Shown piece by piece: positions 1 to 5,742 of a stretch of DNA of 5,774 bases. The notes under the pieces were generated by a model. That model saw only the letters and a list, made by a program, of their open reading frames with translations, was not told the origin of the DNA and searched no databases. The translations under genes and the position numbers were made by a program. Source of the DNA: Caldisericaceae bacterium (GTDB lineage: Bacteria > Caldisericota > Caldisericia > Caldisericales > Caldisericaceae); the NCBI GenBank assembly GCA_026987225.1, contig JALSNB010000214.1, positions 1 to 5,774 of the forward strand. Reading direction: 5' to 3'. Numbering within the stretch: position 1 is the stretch's first letter; the number at the start of each line of letters is the position of its first letter.

Positions 1-468
1 GGTATCATTGCCGGAGAAACGGAGAGAAAAACGGCCGTTTTCCTTTTTTCACGGCCGGTAAGCAGGGCAAAGATTTTTTCGGCAAAGCTCATTGTCGCAA
101 TTTTATACACGCTTTTGCCCGTTGTTTTATCCACGTATCTCATTATTCCGCTTTCTCATAACATACCTCAAAAAATAAATCTCGTTTTAATGAATAAGTT
201 ATTGCTTCAATCACTTGTTGCAACAACTGCGGCAATATCGTTAACAATTGTTTTTTCGGTTTTGATTAACGACAGGGTAAAAGCGGGCATTGCGAGTTTT
301 GCTGTGATTATAACAAGTATTGCTCTCGGTTCCGTGAAAGCGTTTCACCGGATAAACTTTATAAATTTCTACATCGGCAAATTTTCCGTTTACGTAACGT
401 CCGGGCTTATTCTCTCTGCGATATTGATTTTCACTGCGCTGTTTTTACTACTGAAAAAGGAAATTTGA
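1..468 (+). CDS. ABC-2-type ABC transporter permease, C-terminal part (5' end outside window)
   Basis: This is the membrane subunit of an ABC exporter, working in the cytoplasmic membrane with a separate ATPase that is not in view. Frame 1 is open from the first base to the TGA at 466-468 and gives 155 residues, so the true start lies upstream. A start at the TTG at 115 would be artificial, because it cuts off conserved sequence. Residues 1-30 carry the ABC-2 hallmark: I-A-G-E-x-E-R-K-T followed by L-F-S-R-P-V-S-R and a conserved Lys-Leu, which is the amphipathic helix before a transmembrane segment. Several hydrophobic segments follow, at about 31-50, 63-89, 96-112 and 128-151, and the protein ends in a short Lys-Lys-Glu-Ile tail. 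That topology is usual for the C-terminal half of the family. The substrate cannot be read from the sequence. The gene converges on the glycosyltransferase gene, with only 32 bases between them. Confidence 0.85.
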   Translation, partial: GIIAGETERKTAVFLFSRPVSRAKIFSAKLIVAILYTLLPVVLSTYLIIPLSHNIPQKINLVLMNKLLLQSLVATTAAISLTIVFSVLINDRVKAGIASFAVIITSIALGSVKAFHRINFINFYIGKFSVYVTSGLILSAILIFTALFLLLKKEI

Positions 469-469
469 A

Positions 470-571
470 ATGAATTTTCCGATAAGCTTTAGGAATACGT
501 TTACATTCCGAGTTTTTCGGCAATCTTGGAAACTTTTCTCGGATTCCACGGATCTTTGTAAGATGACTTGA
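470..571 (+). CDS. Possible start of a following gene, probably truncated (33 codons)
   Basis: One base after the permease stop codon there is an ATG (470) with a well-spaced Shine-Dalgarno AAGGAA at 457-462, seven bases upstream. The frame runs for 33 codons (MNFPISFRNTFTF and onward) to a TGA at 569-571. From 501 on it lies antisense to the 3' end of the glycosyltransferase gene. The first dozen residues resemble the cytoplasmic N-terminus of an ABC-2 permease, where a short Arg-Asn-Thr-Phe segment is common, and such exporters often have two adjacent permease genes. I infer a second permease gene whose body was lost when the glycosyltransferase module came to lie here. Chance is a real alternative, because the piece is very short. 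Confidence 0.25.
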   Translation: MNFPISFRNTFTFRVFRQSWKLFSDSTDLCKMT

Positions 572-1826
572 ATAATAATTCGTCAATATAAGCTATAAGT
601 CTCACTGGCCGAAGTATGTATCCTATGTAAATACTCATAAGCGGAATAAACAGGAAAAGTTTTACCTCTTCGAACTTTCTTTCCGAAATGATCCATGTAA
701 TAAAAAATTGTATGTAGTTCGAAGCCGTATAAAGTAACAGATTCATTATAAAGATGTTAAAAAAACTTGCGGGGAAGTTCTTTATGGTGAATATATGGTA
801 TATTATCCATAAAGTGGCGAGTACAAGATTAAAAAATACATTGTCAAGTACGGAAAGAAACAGAAAAATGTTAAAATTTTCCTCAGGAGTAAAAACATTC
901 CTGTGTTTTCTGAGCCTCATTCTTATCAAACTTCTGTTCCATCTCAGTCTTTGATTTATCAGCGCCTTAAGGGAAACAGGGGCGTTTGTCAGGCAGATTG
1001 CATCATGTGCAAATGAAACATGATTTTTGGTTTTCATTATTTTAACGGTAATATCTCCGTCAAGTCCTGGTCCTATGTCCCATCCGCCGATCTGTTCGAT
1101 GAGTTCTCTTTTAAACGCGCCAAAGGCACCCGATACGATTCTTAAAATTTTAAGATATGCCTTCTCCCATCTGCTCATGGAAATAGTTTTCATGTATTCA
1201 ATCGCTTGGCATGCTGTTACCCAGCTTTCATACATATTTCTTACTTTTACATTACCGCTTACGGCACCTACTTTCGGATTATAGAAATATGTAAGAATAT
1301 TAAACACTGCGTCTCTGTCCAGGGACGAGTCCGCATCCATATGTATGATGTATTTTCCTTTACTTAGTCTGAAGCCGAAGTTTGCTGCCGATGCTTTCCC
1401 GCCTCGTTCCTCGTTCCTTAAATACCTATTGATAAGTCCCTCTCTTAGCAATCTTTTGCATTCTTGCTTCATATTGTCGTCTGATCCGTCGTCAATAACT
1501 ATAATTTCAAGATTTTTATACGTTTGCTCTCTCAAAGAAAGCACGCATTTCCTTATGCCTTTGCCTTCGTTTTTCCCCGGTATGATAACGGATACGAGTG
1601 GATTTTCGTATTTAAGTACTTTCCCGAATCTTTCTCTGTACTTCTTTTCCCTATTTATTATAGGAACGATAAAAATAATAAATAATACATCTATGAGAAT
1701 ATAACGAGGTAAGTCGAACAAAAAGAAAAACCAGAAGACTTTTATGAAATGTGTTATCTTCATTGTGAAGAACATTTCCAAAAAATTTTGTAAAAAGTAA
1801 TTAAAACCTATTATAAAATGTATCAT
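501..1826 (-). CDS. Processive membrane glycosyltransferase, family 2 (PgaC/BcsA/hyaluronan-synthase type)
   Basis: It probably polymerises a beta-linked polysaccharide from nucleotide sugars on the cytoplasmic face and passes the chain through the membrane. The 441-residue protein starts with hydrophobic segments (about 23-57). The GT-A domain follows at about 77-270, with PLVSVIIPGKNE, DDGSDD (112-117), the DxD metal site Asp164-Ala-Asp166 and a candidate catalytic base at Asp256-Gly-Asp258. The processivity motif QRLRW is at 292-296. The C-terminus holds about three or four membrane segments (318-346, 350-380, 390-412). No PilZ domain is present, unlike bacterial BcsA. The length fits poly-N-acetylglucosamine synthases (about 410-440). 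I cannot tell the sugar from sequence. The ATG overlaps the stop of the upstream gene by four bases (ATGA, 1823-1826), with AAGGAG just upstream. That site is very close to the ATG, so a start at Met18 or Met22 is possible, but neither has a better site. It is the last gene of the operon. Confidence 0.85.
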   Translation of the reverse strand: MIHFIIGFNYFLQNFLEMFFTMKITHFIKVFWFFFLFDLPRYILIDVLFIIFIVPIINREKKYRERFGKVLKYENPLVSVIIPGKNEGKGIRKCVLSLREQTYKNLEIIVIDDGSDDNMKQECKRLLREGLINRYLRNEERGGKASAANFGFRLSKGKYIIHMDADSSLDRDAVFNILTYFYNPKVGAVSGNVKVRNMYESWVTACQAIEYMKTISMSRWEKAYLKILRIVSGAFGAFKRELIEQIGGWDIGPGLDGDITVKIMKTKNHVSFAHDAICLTNAPVSLKALINQRLRWNRSLIRMRLRKHRNVFTPEENFNIFLFLSVLDNVFFNLVLATLWIIYHIFTIKNFPASFFNIFIMNLLLYTASNYIQFFITWIISERKFEEVKLFLFIPLMSIYIGYILRPVRLIAYIDELLFKSSYKDPWNPRKVSKIAEKLGM

Positions 1827-3205
1827 TCTCCTTCTTTATTTTCAGTTGTGGTTTTAATTTCCGAATAATTTTCTACGATTTCCGATTTTATGACAATTCC
1901 GGGAGGCAGGAATTCAAAAAGCTTATTCGCGATTCTGTCTATAACTTTTTTTGCAATTTTTTCTGTGGTTTCGGAAAACAAGATTAAAACGGTTTCTTCA
2001 TTGATGGCGCATATAATGTCCGTATCCCTCAAGTTTTCTTTTAGCATTCGGGCGGCCCCTTTCATTATTTCAAGTGCTATTTTGTACCCCTCCTCTTTCT
2101 GTAATTCTTTCATTCCGTAAAAATGCATTTTTACAACCGTAAATTTACGGTTGTATCTTTCACGCAATGCAATGTTGTAATTTACCATGATTTTAAAAAA
2201 GTCAACGGAAGCCGTATCGAACGAATTCGTTATAATTTCATCGAATTTTAGCCTTTTTAAGAAACCGGTTTTGGCAACGTTTATTCCGTAGGAGGTAAGG
2301 GAATATTTTTTAATATCTAACAAAGCGACACTGTCGGAATTGAAAGTTTGTTTACAATTCAAACAGGTTGCCTCCGTGACCGGTTCTTCGAATATGTTTC
2401 CGCAGTTATCGCATACGTATAGCTGCGAAGGTTTGTCGTAATCAACTCCGATGTGCTTTAGTTCTTTGCGGCATTTCGGGCATACGAGATCATCCGTACC
2501 GGGAATTTTGAAATCGCTTTCAGGTCCTACGTATCCGCATCTGAAATGGTGTATTGTATCTTCGATATGAATATTTGCGGATTTACATTTCGGGCACACT
2601 TCCCTGAAATTCAAATGTGCGGCACCGCAAAACGGGCATAGGTGAATCCTGTCTACAAATTCTCCGCTTAACAGATTATCGACTTCCATGCTTGCAAGGA
2701 GCGAAAACACATCTCCGCTTACAAACGGTTCCACTTGCGGGTAAGAATAGCCTTTGAATGCGTCTATATGAATAATCGGCTTGATTTTGGTATTTCTTGT
2801 TATAAGATATCTCAAGATAAGCATTTCTTCCGATATTTCACTATCTATATTCTTAAATTCTTCCATTCGTTTGTTTATATCTTCCACAACATTTTTTGCC
2901 AGTGCTTTTTTATCGGGGAAAGTATATTCGAGTGAATAGAAATCCACAGCCTCTTTGATGATTTTACTTTCTTTTTCCTGTATTCCTATTATCGGAAGCA
3001 AAGCAACTCCAGGCTGCTTTCTTAACCGGCTTATAAAATTCATAATCTCCTCATCGTTACCTATAACTGCCACTGCATCCGCACCGGATAAAATATTCGT
3101 CTTTAATTTGTAATTCGATGCGTGGAATATATCTCCGATCCAGCTCAGAGCATTACTAACTTCTTTTGATACTTTCATGTTTCCAAACGCAAAATATATT
3201 CTCAT
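1823..3205 (-). CDS. TackOD1-like zinc-ribbon regulator with receiver-like N-terminus and degenerate GGDEF-like C-terminus
   Basis: This soluble 460-residue protein has no membrane segment and is probably a cytoplasmic control subunit. Residues 1-110 resemble a response-regulator receiver fold (ADAVAVIGND, then RLRKQPGVALLPIIGI), but no phospho-acceptor Asp is evident at the end of the presumed third strand. Residues about 185-290 are a cysteine-rich block with five CxxC pairs (190/193, 204/207, 242/245, 265/268, 281/284), a single Cys223 and nearby histidines (188, 197, 219, 220). The central HHFRCGYVGPESDF and the later KHIGVDYDKPS match my memory of the TackOD1 output domain, which binds metal. 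Residues about 350-435 look like a GGDEF domain (FTVVKMHF, RDTDIICAINEETVLILFSET), with Asn-Glu-Glu-Thr where GGDEF should be, so cyclase activity is unlikely. The ATG directly abuts the stop of the upstream gene (TAAATG), with GAGGTGG at 3209-3215 as ribosome binding site. TackOD1 assignment is moderately sure; function is inference. Confidence 0.8.
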   Translation of the reverse strand: MRIYFAFGNMKVSKEVSNALSWIGDIFHASNYKLKTNILSGADAVAVIGNDEEIMNFISRLRKQPGVALLPIIGIQEKESKIIKEAVDFYSLEYTFPDKKALAKNVVEDINKRMEEFKNIDSEISEEMLILRYLITRNTKIKPIIHIDAFKGYSYPQVEPFVSGDVFSLLASMEVDNLLSGEFVDRIHLCPFCGAAHLNFREVCPKCKSANIHIEDTIHHFRCGYVGPESDFKIPGTDDLVCPKCRKELKHIGVDYDKPSQLYVCDNCGNIFEEPVTEATCLNCKQTFNSDSVALLDIKKYSLTSYGINVAKTGFLKRLKFDEIITNSFDTASVDFFKIMVNYNIALRERYNRKFTVVKMHFYGMKELQKEEGYKIALEIMKGAARMLKENLRDTDIICAINEETVLILFSETTEKIAKKVIDRIANKLFEFLPPGIVIKSEIVENYSEIKTTTENKEGE

Positions 3206-3868
3206 TTACCACCTCTTGGCATATATTTTCATACGCATATTGTAAGGATAGTCCGTAGAAAATTTTTTGTAAGGTATAATTTTTACGGAAAAGAACATTT
3301 TTCTGTCTCCGTAATAGTCATCCGATAAACTCATGGGATATATTACAGGGTTTATATTTTCTATAATTCCTTTACAAACTGTTCCGTTACTCATGTGAAT
3401 TGATACTACCATTCCGCTCTTTATGTGATTATAGTCCCTCGGATTAAAGAAAGCAAGAATGTATTGGTTACTTCTGTCTGCTACGGTAATGATGGATGCA
3501 CCTCTTGTAACCGTCTCAAACTGTCTTTTAAACACATCCACAACCTCTCCGCTTATCGGGGAATGTAAGTATGTTATTCCACCCGTGTAATTTTGAATTT
3601 CGGCTACAATTTCGTTTTGGTATACTTTGTCTCCTGTTTTCACATATATATTGTTTATTTCACCGAATACAGGCGAGCCGATGATTACTTCCTTGCCTCT
3701 CAAGAATCCGTCGCCGGATATGTGTGCAAGGCTGTAAACAAATGAAAATAAAATGATTACAAGCAATATCGTAAGCGCTATGTAGTAAGGAACATTCTTG
3801 AATCTGTTCCTTTTATCTTTTTTCTCTTTTACGACTTTAACAATATGTTTGTGCAGACGCAGCCTCAC
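3206..3868 (-). CDS. HlyD/Alg44-like membrane fusion protein, single-pass
   Basis: Its likely role is an inner-membrane-anchored adaptor facing the cell exterior or periplasm, linked to secretion of the glycan made by the glycosyltransferase two genes downstream. The 220-residue protein has a basic cytoplasmic N-terminus (1-25), one membrane segment (about 27-49) and a beta-rich outer part. Two biotinyl-lipoyl-like half motifs are visible: residues 63-91 (GSPVFGEINNIYVKTGDKV with a following EIVAEI) and 101-129 (LHSPISGEVVDVF then GASIITV). A barrel-like segment follows at about 135-200. The long coiled-coil hairpin of typical HlyD/AcrA proteins is missing, which makes it closer in plan to the C-terminal part of Alg44. 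GTG at 3866-3868 is the furthest upstream start possible, because an in-frame TAA lies two codons before it. The Shine-Dalgarno AAGGGGAG (3879-3886) is ten bases upstream. It is the first large gene of its operon, and its stop abuts the next ATG. Confidence 0.8.
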   Translation of the reverse strand: MRLRLHKHIVKVVKEKKDKRNRFKNVPYYIALTILLVIILFSFVYSLAHISGDGFLRGKEVIIGSPVFGEINNIYVKTGDKVYQNEIVAEIQNYTGGITYLHSPISGEVVDVFKRQFETVTRGASIITVADRSNQYILAFFNPRDYNHIKSGMVVSIHMSNGTVCKGIIENINPVIYPMSLSDDYYGDRKMFFSVKIIPYKKFSTDYPYNMRMKIYAKRW

Positions 3869-4030
3869 TTGTTACTGTCTCCCCTTACTTGTCATAAAAT
3901 AAGTTTAATACGGAACCTCCCCGATGAATCGGGTATGTGTCGTTCGATGCATAAAATATTCCTACTGTAATTTTTATCATACCCTCTTTGCTTTTCTTTC
4001 TTTATCCATAATTTATTTAAATGAAATTAT
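3869..4030 (-). promoter_or_regulatory. Structured 5' leader with alternative helices, candidate cis-regulatory RNA
   Basis: The promoter upstream predicts a leader of about 160 nt before the HlyD-like gene. On the minus strand GGGTATG (3978-3984) is perfectly complementary to CATACCC (3931-3937), closing a loop of 40 bases. The CCC of the second arm also begins a hairpin, CCCGA-TTCA-TCGGG (3920-3933), so the two helices cannot both form. This is the layout of an attenuator or riboswitch. I looked for c-di-GMP-I, c-di-GMP-II, TPP, fluoride, preQ1 and guanidine signatures and found none. No T-tract follows the hairpin, so control, if any, would more likely act on translation than by intrinsic termination. 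Confidence 0.35.
3885..3980 (-). CDS. Candidate 31-codon small ORF in the operon leader
   Basis: Between the promoter and the HlyD-like gene, an ATG (3978-3980) opens a 31-codon frame that begins MIKITVGIFYASNDTYPIHR and ends with Asp-Lys and TAA (3885-3887). The stop lies at the start of the Shine-Dalgarno site of the HlyD-like gene and 16 bases before its GTG, the spacing of a coupled leader peptide or small first gene. Its ATG overlaps the stop of an 11-codon frame starting at 4009 (MDKERKAKRV). The sequence is not low complexity and contains TYPIHRGG, which I do not recognise. Against translation, the only Shine-Dalgarno-like run (GAGGG) is one base from the ATG. The same bases also form RNA helices that would by themselves constrain the sequence. 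Confidence 0.3.
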   Translation of the reverse strand: MIKITVGIFYASNDTYPIHRGGSVLNLFYDK

Positions 4031-4037
4031 TTTGATT

Positions 4038-4066
4038 ATTATAATAAAATTATGGAAAAATGCAAA
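4038..4066 (-). promoter_or_regulatory. Sigma-A/sigma-70-type promoter for the polysaccharide operon
   Basis: On the minus strand a perfect -10 box TATAAT (4038-4043) is preceded by a 17-base spacer and a -35-like TTTGCA (4061-4066), which matches TTGACA at four of six positions. The surroundings are very AT-rich. Transcription would start near 4031 and read through the leader into the HlyD-like, TackOD1-like and glycosyltransferase genes. AT-rich DNA yields such matches by chance, but the exact -10 box and ideal spacing in the only sizeable intergenic gap favour a real site. Confidence 0.55.
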
Positions 4067-4071
4067 TCATT

Positions 4072-4107
4072 TTTAAGCGGACAGAGTCGGACTAAGAAGT
4101 GCTTAAA
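4072..4107 (-). terminator. Weak inverted repeat after the deoxyribosyltransferase-like gene
   Basis: Immediately after the stop codon at 4109-4111, TTTAAGC (4101-4107) and GCTTAAA (4072-4078) can pair as a seven-base stem with a loop of 22 bases. The stem is AT-rich and the T-run (4056-4060 on the plus strand as A's) comes about a dozen bases later rather than directly after it, so it is a poor intrinsic terminator. It could instead be an operator just upstream of the -35 box. If it does not terminate, the upstream operon reads into the polysaccharide genes. Confidence 0.25.
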
Positions 4108-4108
4108 T

Positions 4109-5119
4109 TTACATGCTGAAATTCAGTTCTTTTTTCAGGAACGATTTGAACTCGCCTATCGTTTTGAAAATTTTTGTGCAGTAGTATTCAAGGAACGGGC
4201 TCACCTCAAAGGGATATATCGCATATACCTCCTTGTTATGCGCATAGGCATGCACGATTTCGCTCATCACGCCTGCCGATAGGAGTTGAGTGGGATAGTA
4301 AACTATAACGTAATCGCTCTGATCAATGAATTGAAAATCTCTTGCAACAACCCTCTCTTTTGTCATTTGCTCCGCTTCCTCAGTGACCTGTTCGATTTTC
4401 TCAGCGCCTTTTTTATTTTTCAGATTTTCTATGTCGAGCAAATCGCTTATGTAGAGCGGATCGAACAGTATCACTTCTTTCTTTAACAGATTTCCGAATT
4501 CACGGATTTCCTTTATCTTTTCCGGCTGGTCCCGCTCCAAAAGCGTAATCGGGTAGCTCAAATACGCTTTCTTTTTGTCCGTGCTTATGAGTTCTTCTAT
4601 CTGATTGAGATCCATATTTTTCGGAACGAGGTAAAACGGTTTTTTGTGCAGATCTGCAAGGAGTTTTGTCGTAAATTCCTCTTCGTCGATCCACATGTTC
4701 ACCGTTTCAAGCGAAAGCTCTTTTGCCCATTTGTCTTTTTTCATGCAGTTTATAATGCTTTTCAATTCGTCATTTATGTTTATATAGATATCCGGCGCGA
4801 ATTTGTCCAATTCCGCAAATGCAAAGCCCGGCATGAGCCGCCTGTGCCACCTGAACGTAAGGTGCAAAGAAAGGAGCGTTATGCCGTTTTCGTCCGTTTC
4901 GGAAAGTACTTTTTGAAATGCGAGTTCTCTGAGCAGTTTCAATATTCTCGGATCCATGTCAAGCACTTTTTCATTGGAAATTTTAATGTTCATGCTGCTT
5001 GCGATTTCGAACATCATTGTGCCGATGTCGAATGCCTTTATGTTTTTGTTCGATTTTTCAAGTTTTTTTGCGATTTCTTTTGCACCAGAGCAACTGATTC
5101 CGGATATTAAAACTTTCAC
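4109..5119 (-). CDS. Degenerate P-loop kinase-like domain fused to a nucleoside 2-deoxyribosyltransferase-like domain
   Basis: This soluble two-domain protein of 336 residues has an unknown role, possibly in nucleotide handling or signalling. Residues 1-20 (MKVLISGISCSGAKEIAKKL) fit the first strand, P-loop and helix of adenylate-kinase-like proteins, but the Walker A is altered: GISCSGAKE instead of GxxGxGK[ST]. Residues about 25-175 are compatible with the rest of that fold, including HLTFRWHRRLMPGF at 86-99. The C-terminal domain (about 184-335) looks like the nucleoside 2-deoxyribosyltransferase family: KAYLSYPI, then VILFDPLY, RDFQFIDQSDYVIVYYP and SAGVMSEIVHAYAHNKEVYAIYP, with Glu287 where the catalytic Glu of the family sits. 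The GTG start (5117-5119) overlaps the stop of the anti-sigma-like gene (GTGA), with AGAGGTGA upstream at good distance. Domain assignment is moderately sure; substrate and activity are not known. Confidence 0.75.
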   Translation of the reverse strand: MKVLISGISCSGAKEIAKKLEKSNKNIKAFDIGTMMFEIASSMNIKISNEKVLDMDPRILKLLRELAFQKVLSETDENGITLLSLHLTFRWHRRLMPGFAFAELDKFAPDIYININDELKSIINCMKKDKWAKELSLETVNMWIDEEEFTTKLLADLHKKPFYLVPKNMDLNQIEELISTDKKKAYLSYPITLLERDQPEKIKEIREFGNLLKKEVILFDPLYISDLLDIENLKNKKGAEKIEQVTEEAEQMTKERVVARDFQFIDQSDYVIVYYPTQLLSAGVMSEIVHAYAHNKEVYAIYPFEVSPFLEYYCTKIFKTIGEFKSFLKKELNFSM

Positions 5120-5742
5120 TTTTTCATCACCTCTATTCGTATTTTTATAATGCCTTTTCCTTTGAAGCTTTGCTCGATTTTGTCCGTTTCAGGCGAGATT
5201 TTACCCGCTTTTTTCAGAGCGCTCAAAAGTTCGGGAAGTTTCTCCGTGCTTATCGTGCATACGTTGTTCTCAAGAGAAATGCAGTATTTTTTTGCGATTT
5301 TTTGCACGTCTTCCGTAGTTACGCTTTCTTTCGGTATAACGCTTATCGTGTAAATAGGCTGCACTGCCTTGTTCTCCCGGGGCGGAGCGAATGTTTTAAG
5401 ATTGGTTTTTGGCGGAGCAGCTGTTTTTGTTGTCGGGGAGAGCGTCGGGCTAAAGATAAAGCCGCCTTTTACGAAGAGCAGCGAAACAAAAATAACTGCA
5501 ATAACGGAAGTGAACGCAAAAGCAAACCTTTTGAATTTACTCCGCTTCGGTTTTTGCGATTTTTGCAGGACTTTTTCCGCAAGGCCTTCAGGCGGCGCAA
5601 TTTTCATATCCGAAAGCACGGCTTTCATTTTTTTGAGGTTTCGGAATTCTTCAAGCAGTTCGCCGTCATTGAGGAATTTTTTTGCTTCCTCCAAACTTGC
5701 ATTTTTTTCCATTAACTCATCAATCTTTTTCTTTTCCATCAT
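5116..5742 (-). CDS. Anti-sigma-factor-like single-pass membrane protein
   Basis: It probably holds a partner sigma factor at the membrane and releases it on an envelope signal. The 208-residue protein has a charged, helical cytoplasmic N-terminus (1-70) ending in IAPPEGLAEKVLQKSQ, a segment type common before the membrane helix of anti-sigma factors. A basic stretch, one membrane segment (about 73-95), a Pro/Thr-rich linker (98-121) and an outer domain of about 80 residues follow. That outer domain has two cysteines (154, 162) that could form a disulfide. The zinc anti-sigma motif HxxxCxxC is absent, so it would be a non-zinc type. The first ATG (5740-5742) overlaps the upstream stop as ATGA; AGGAAGG is twelve bases upstream, and the adjacent second ATG is equally possible. 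A generic membrane protein is the alternative. Confidence 0.65.
   Translation of the reverse strand: MMEKKKIDELMEKNASLEEAKKFLNDGELLEEFRNLKKMKAVLSDMKIAPPEGLAEKVLQKSQKPKRSKFKRFAFAFTSVIAVIFVSLLFVKGGFIFSPTLSPTTKTAAPPKTNLKTFAPPRENKAVQPIYTISVIPKESVTTEDVQKIAKKYCISLENNVCTISTEKLPELLSALKKAGKISPETDKIEQSFKGKGIIKIRIEVMKK

Noticed and set aside
492..509. GGAAT...ATTCC inverted repeat between the convergent genes, considered as a terminator
   Set aside because: The stem is only five base pairs with an eight-base loop, and the T-run begins several bases after it; not strong enough to call.
1345..1704. Plus-strand open frame of 119 codons
   Set aside because: Antisense to the conserved catalytic region of the glycosyltransferase, whose motifs show which strand is coding.
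3869..4030. c-di-GMP riboswitch (GEMM type) expected before a polysaccharide operon
   Set aside because: The conserved GGACGCAAAGCC and CACAGGGCAAACC elements of class I are absent, and I see no class II core.
4052..4282. Plus-strand open frame of 76 codons starting in the intergenic gap
   Set aside because: Most of it is antisense to the conserved C-terminal domain of the deoxyribosyltransferase-like protein, and it has no recognisable pattern.
4646..5110. Plus-strand open frame of 154 codons
   Set aside because: Antisense shadow of the deoxyribosyltransferase-like gene; Phe/Cys/His-rich nonsense composition and no ribosome binding site worth noting.
5170..5715. Plus-strand open frame of 181 codons
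   Set aside because: It lies antisense to the anti-sigma-like gene, is extremely rich in Phe, Arg and Cys with no domain pattern, and arises because the real gene is rich in Lys/Ala codons ending in A.
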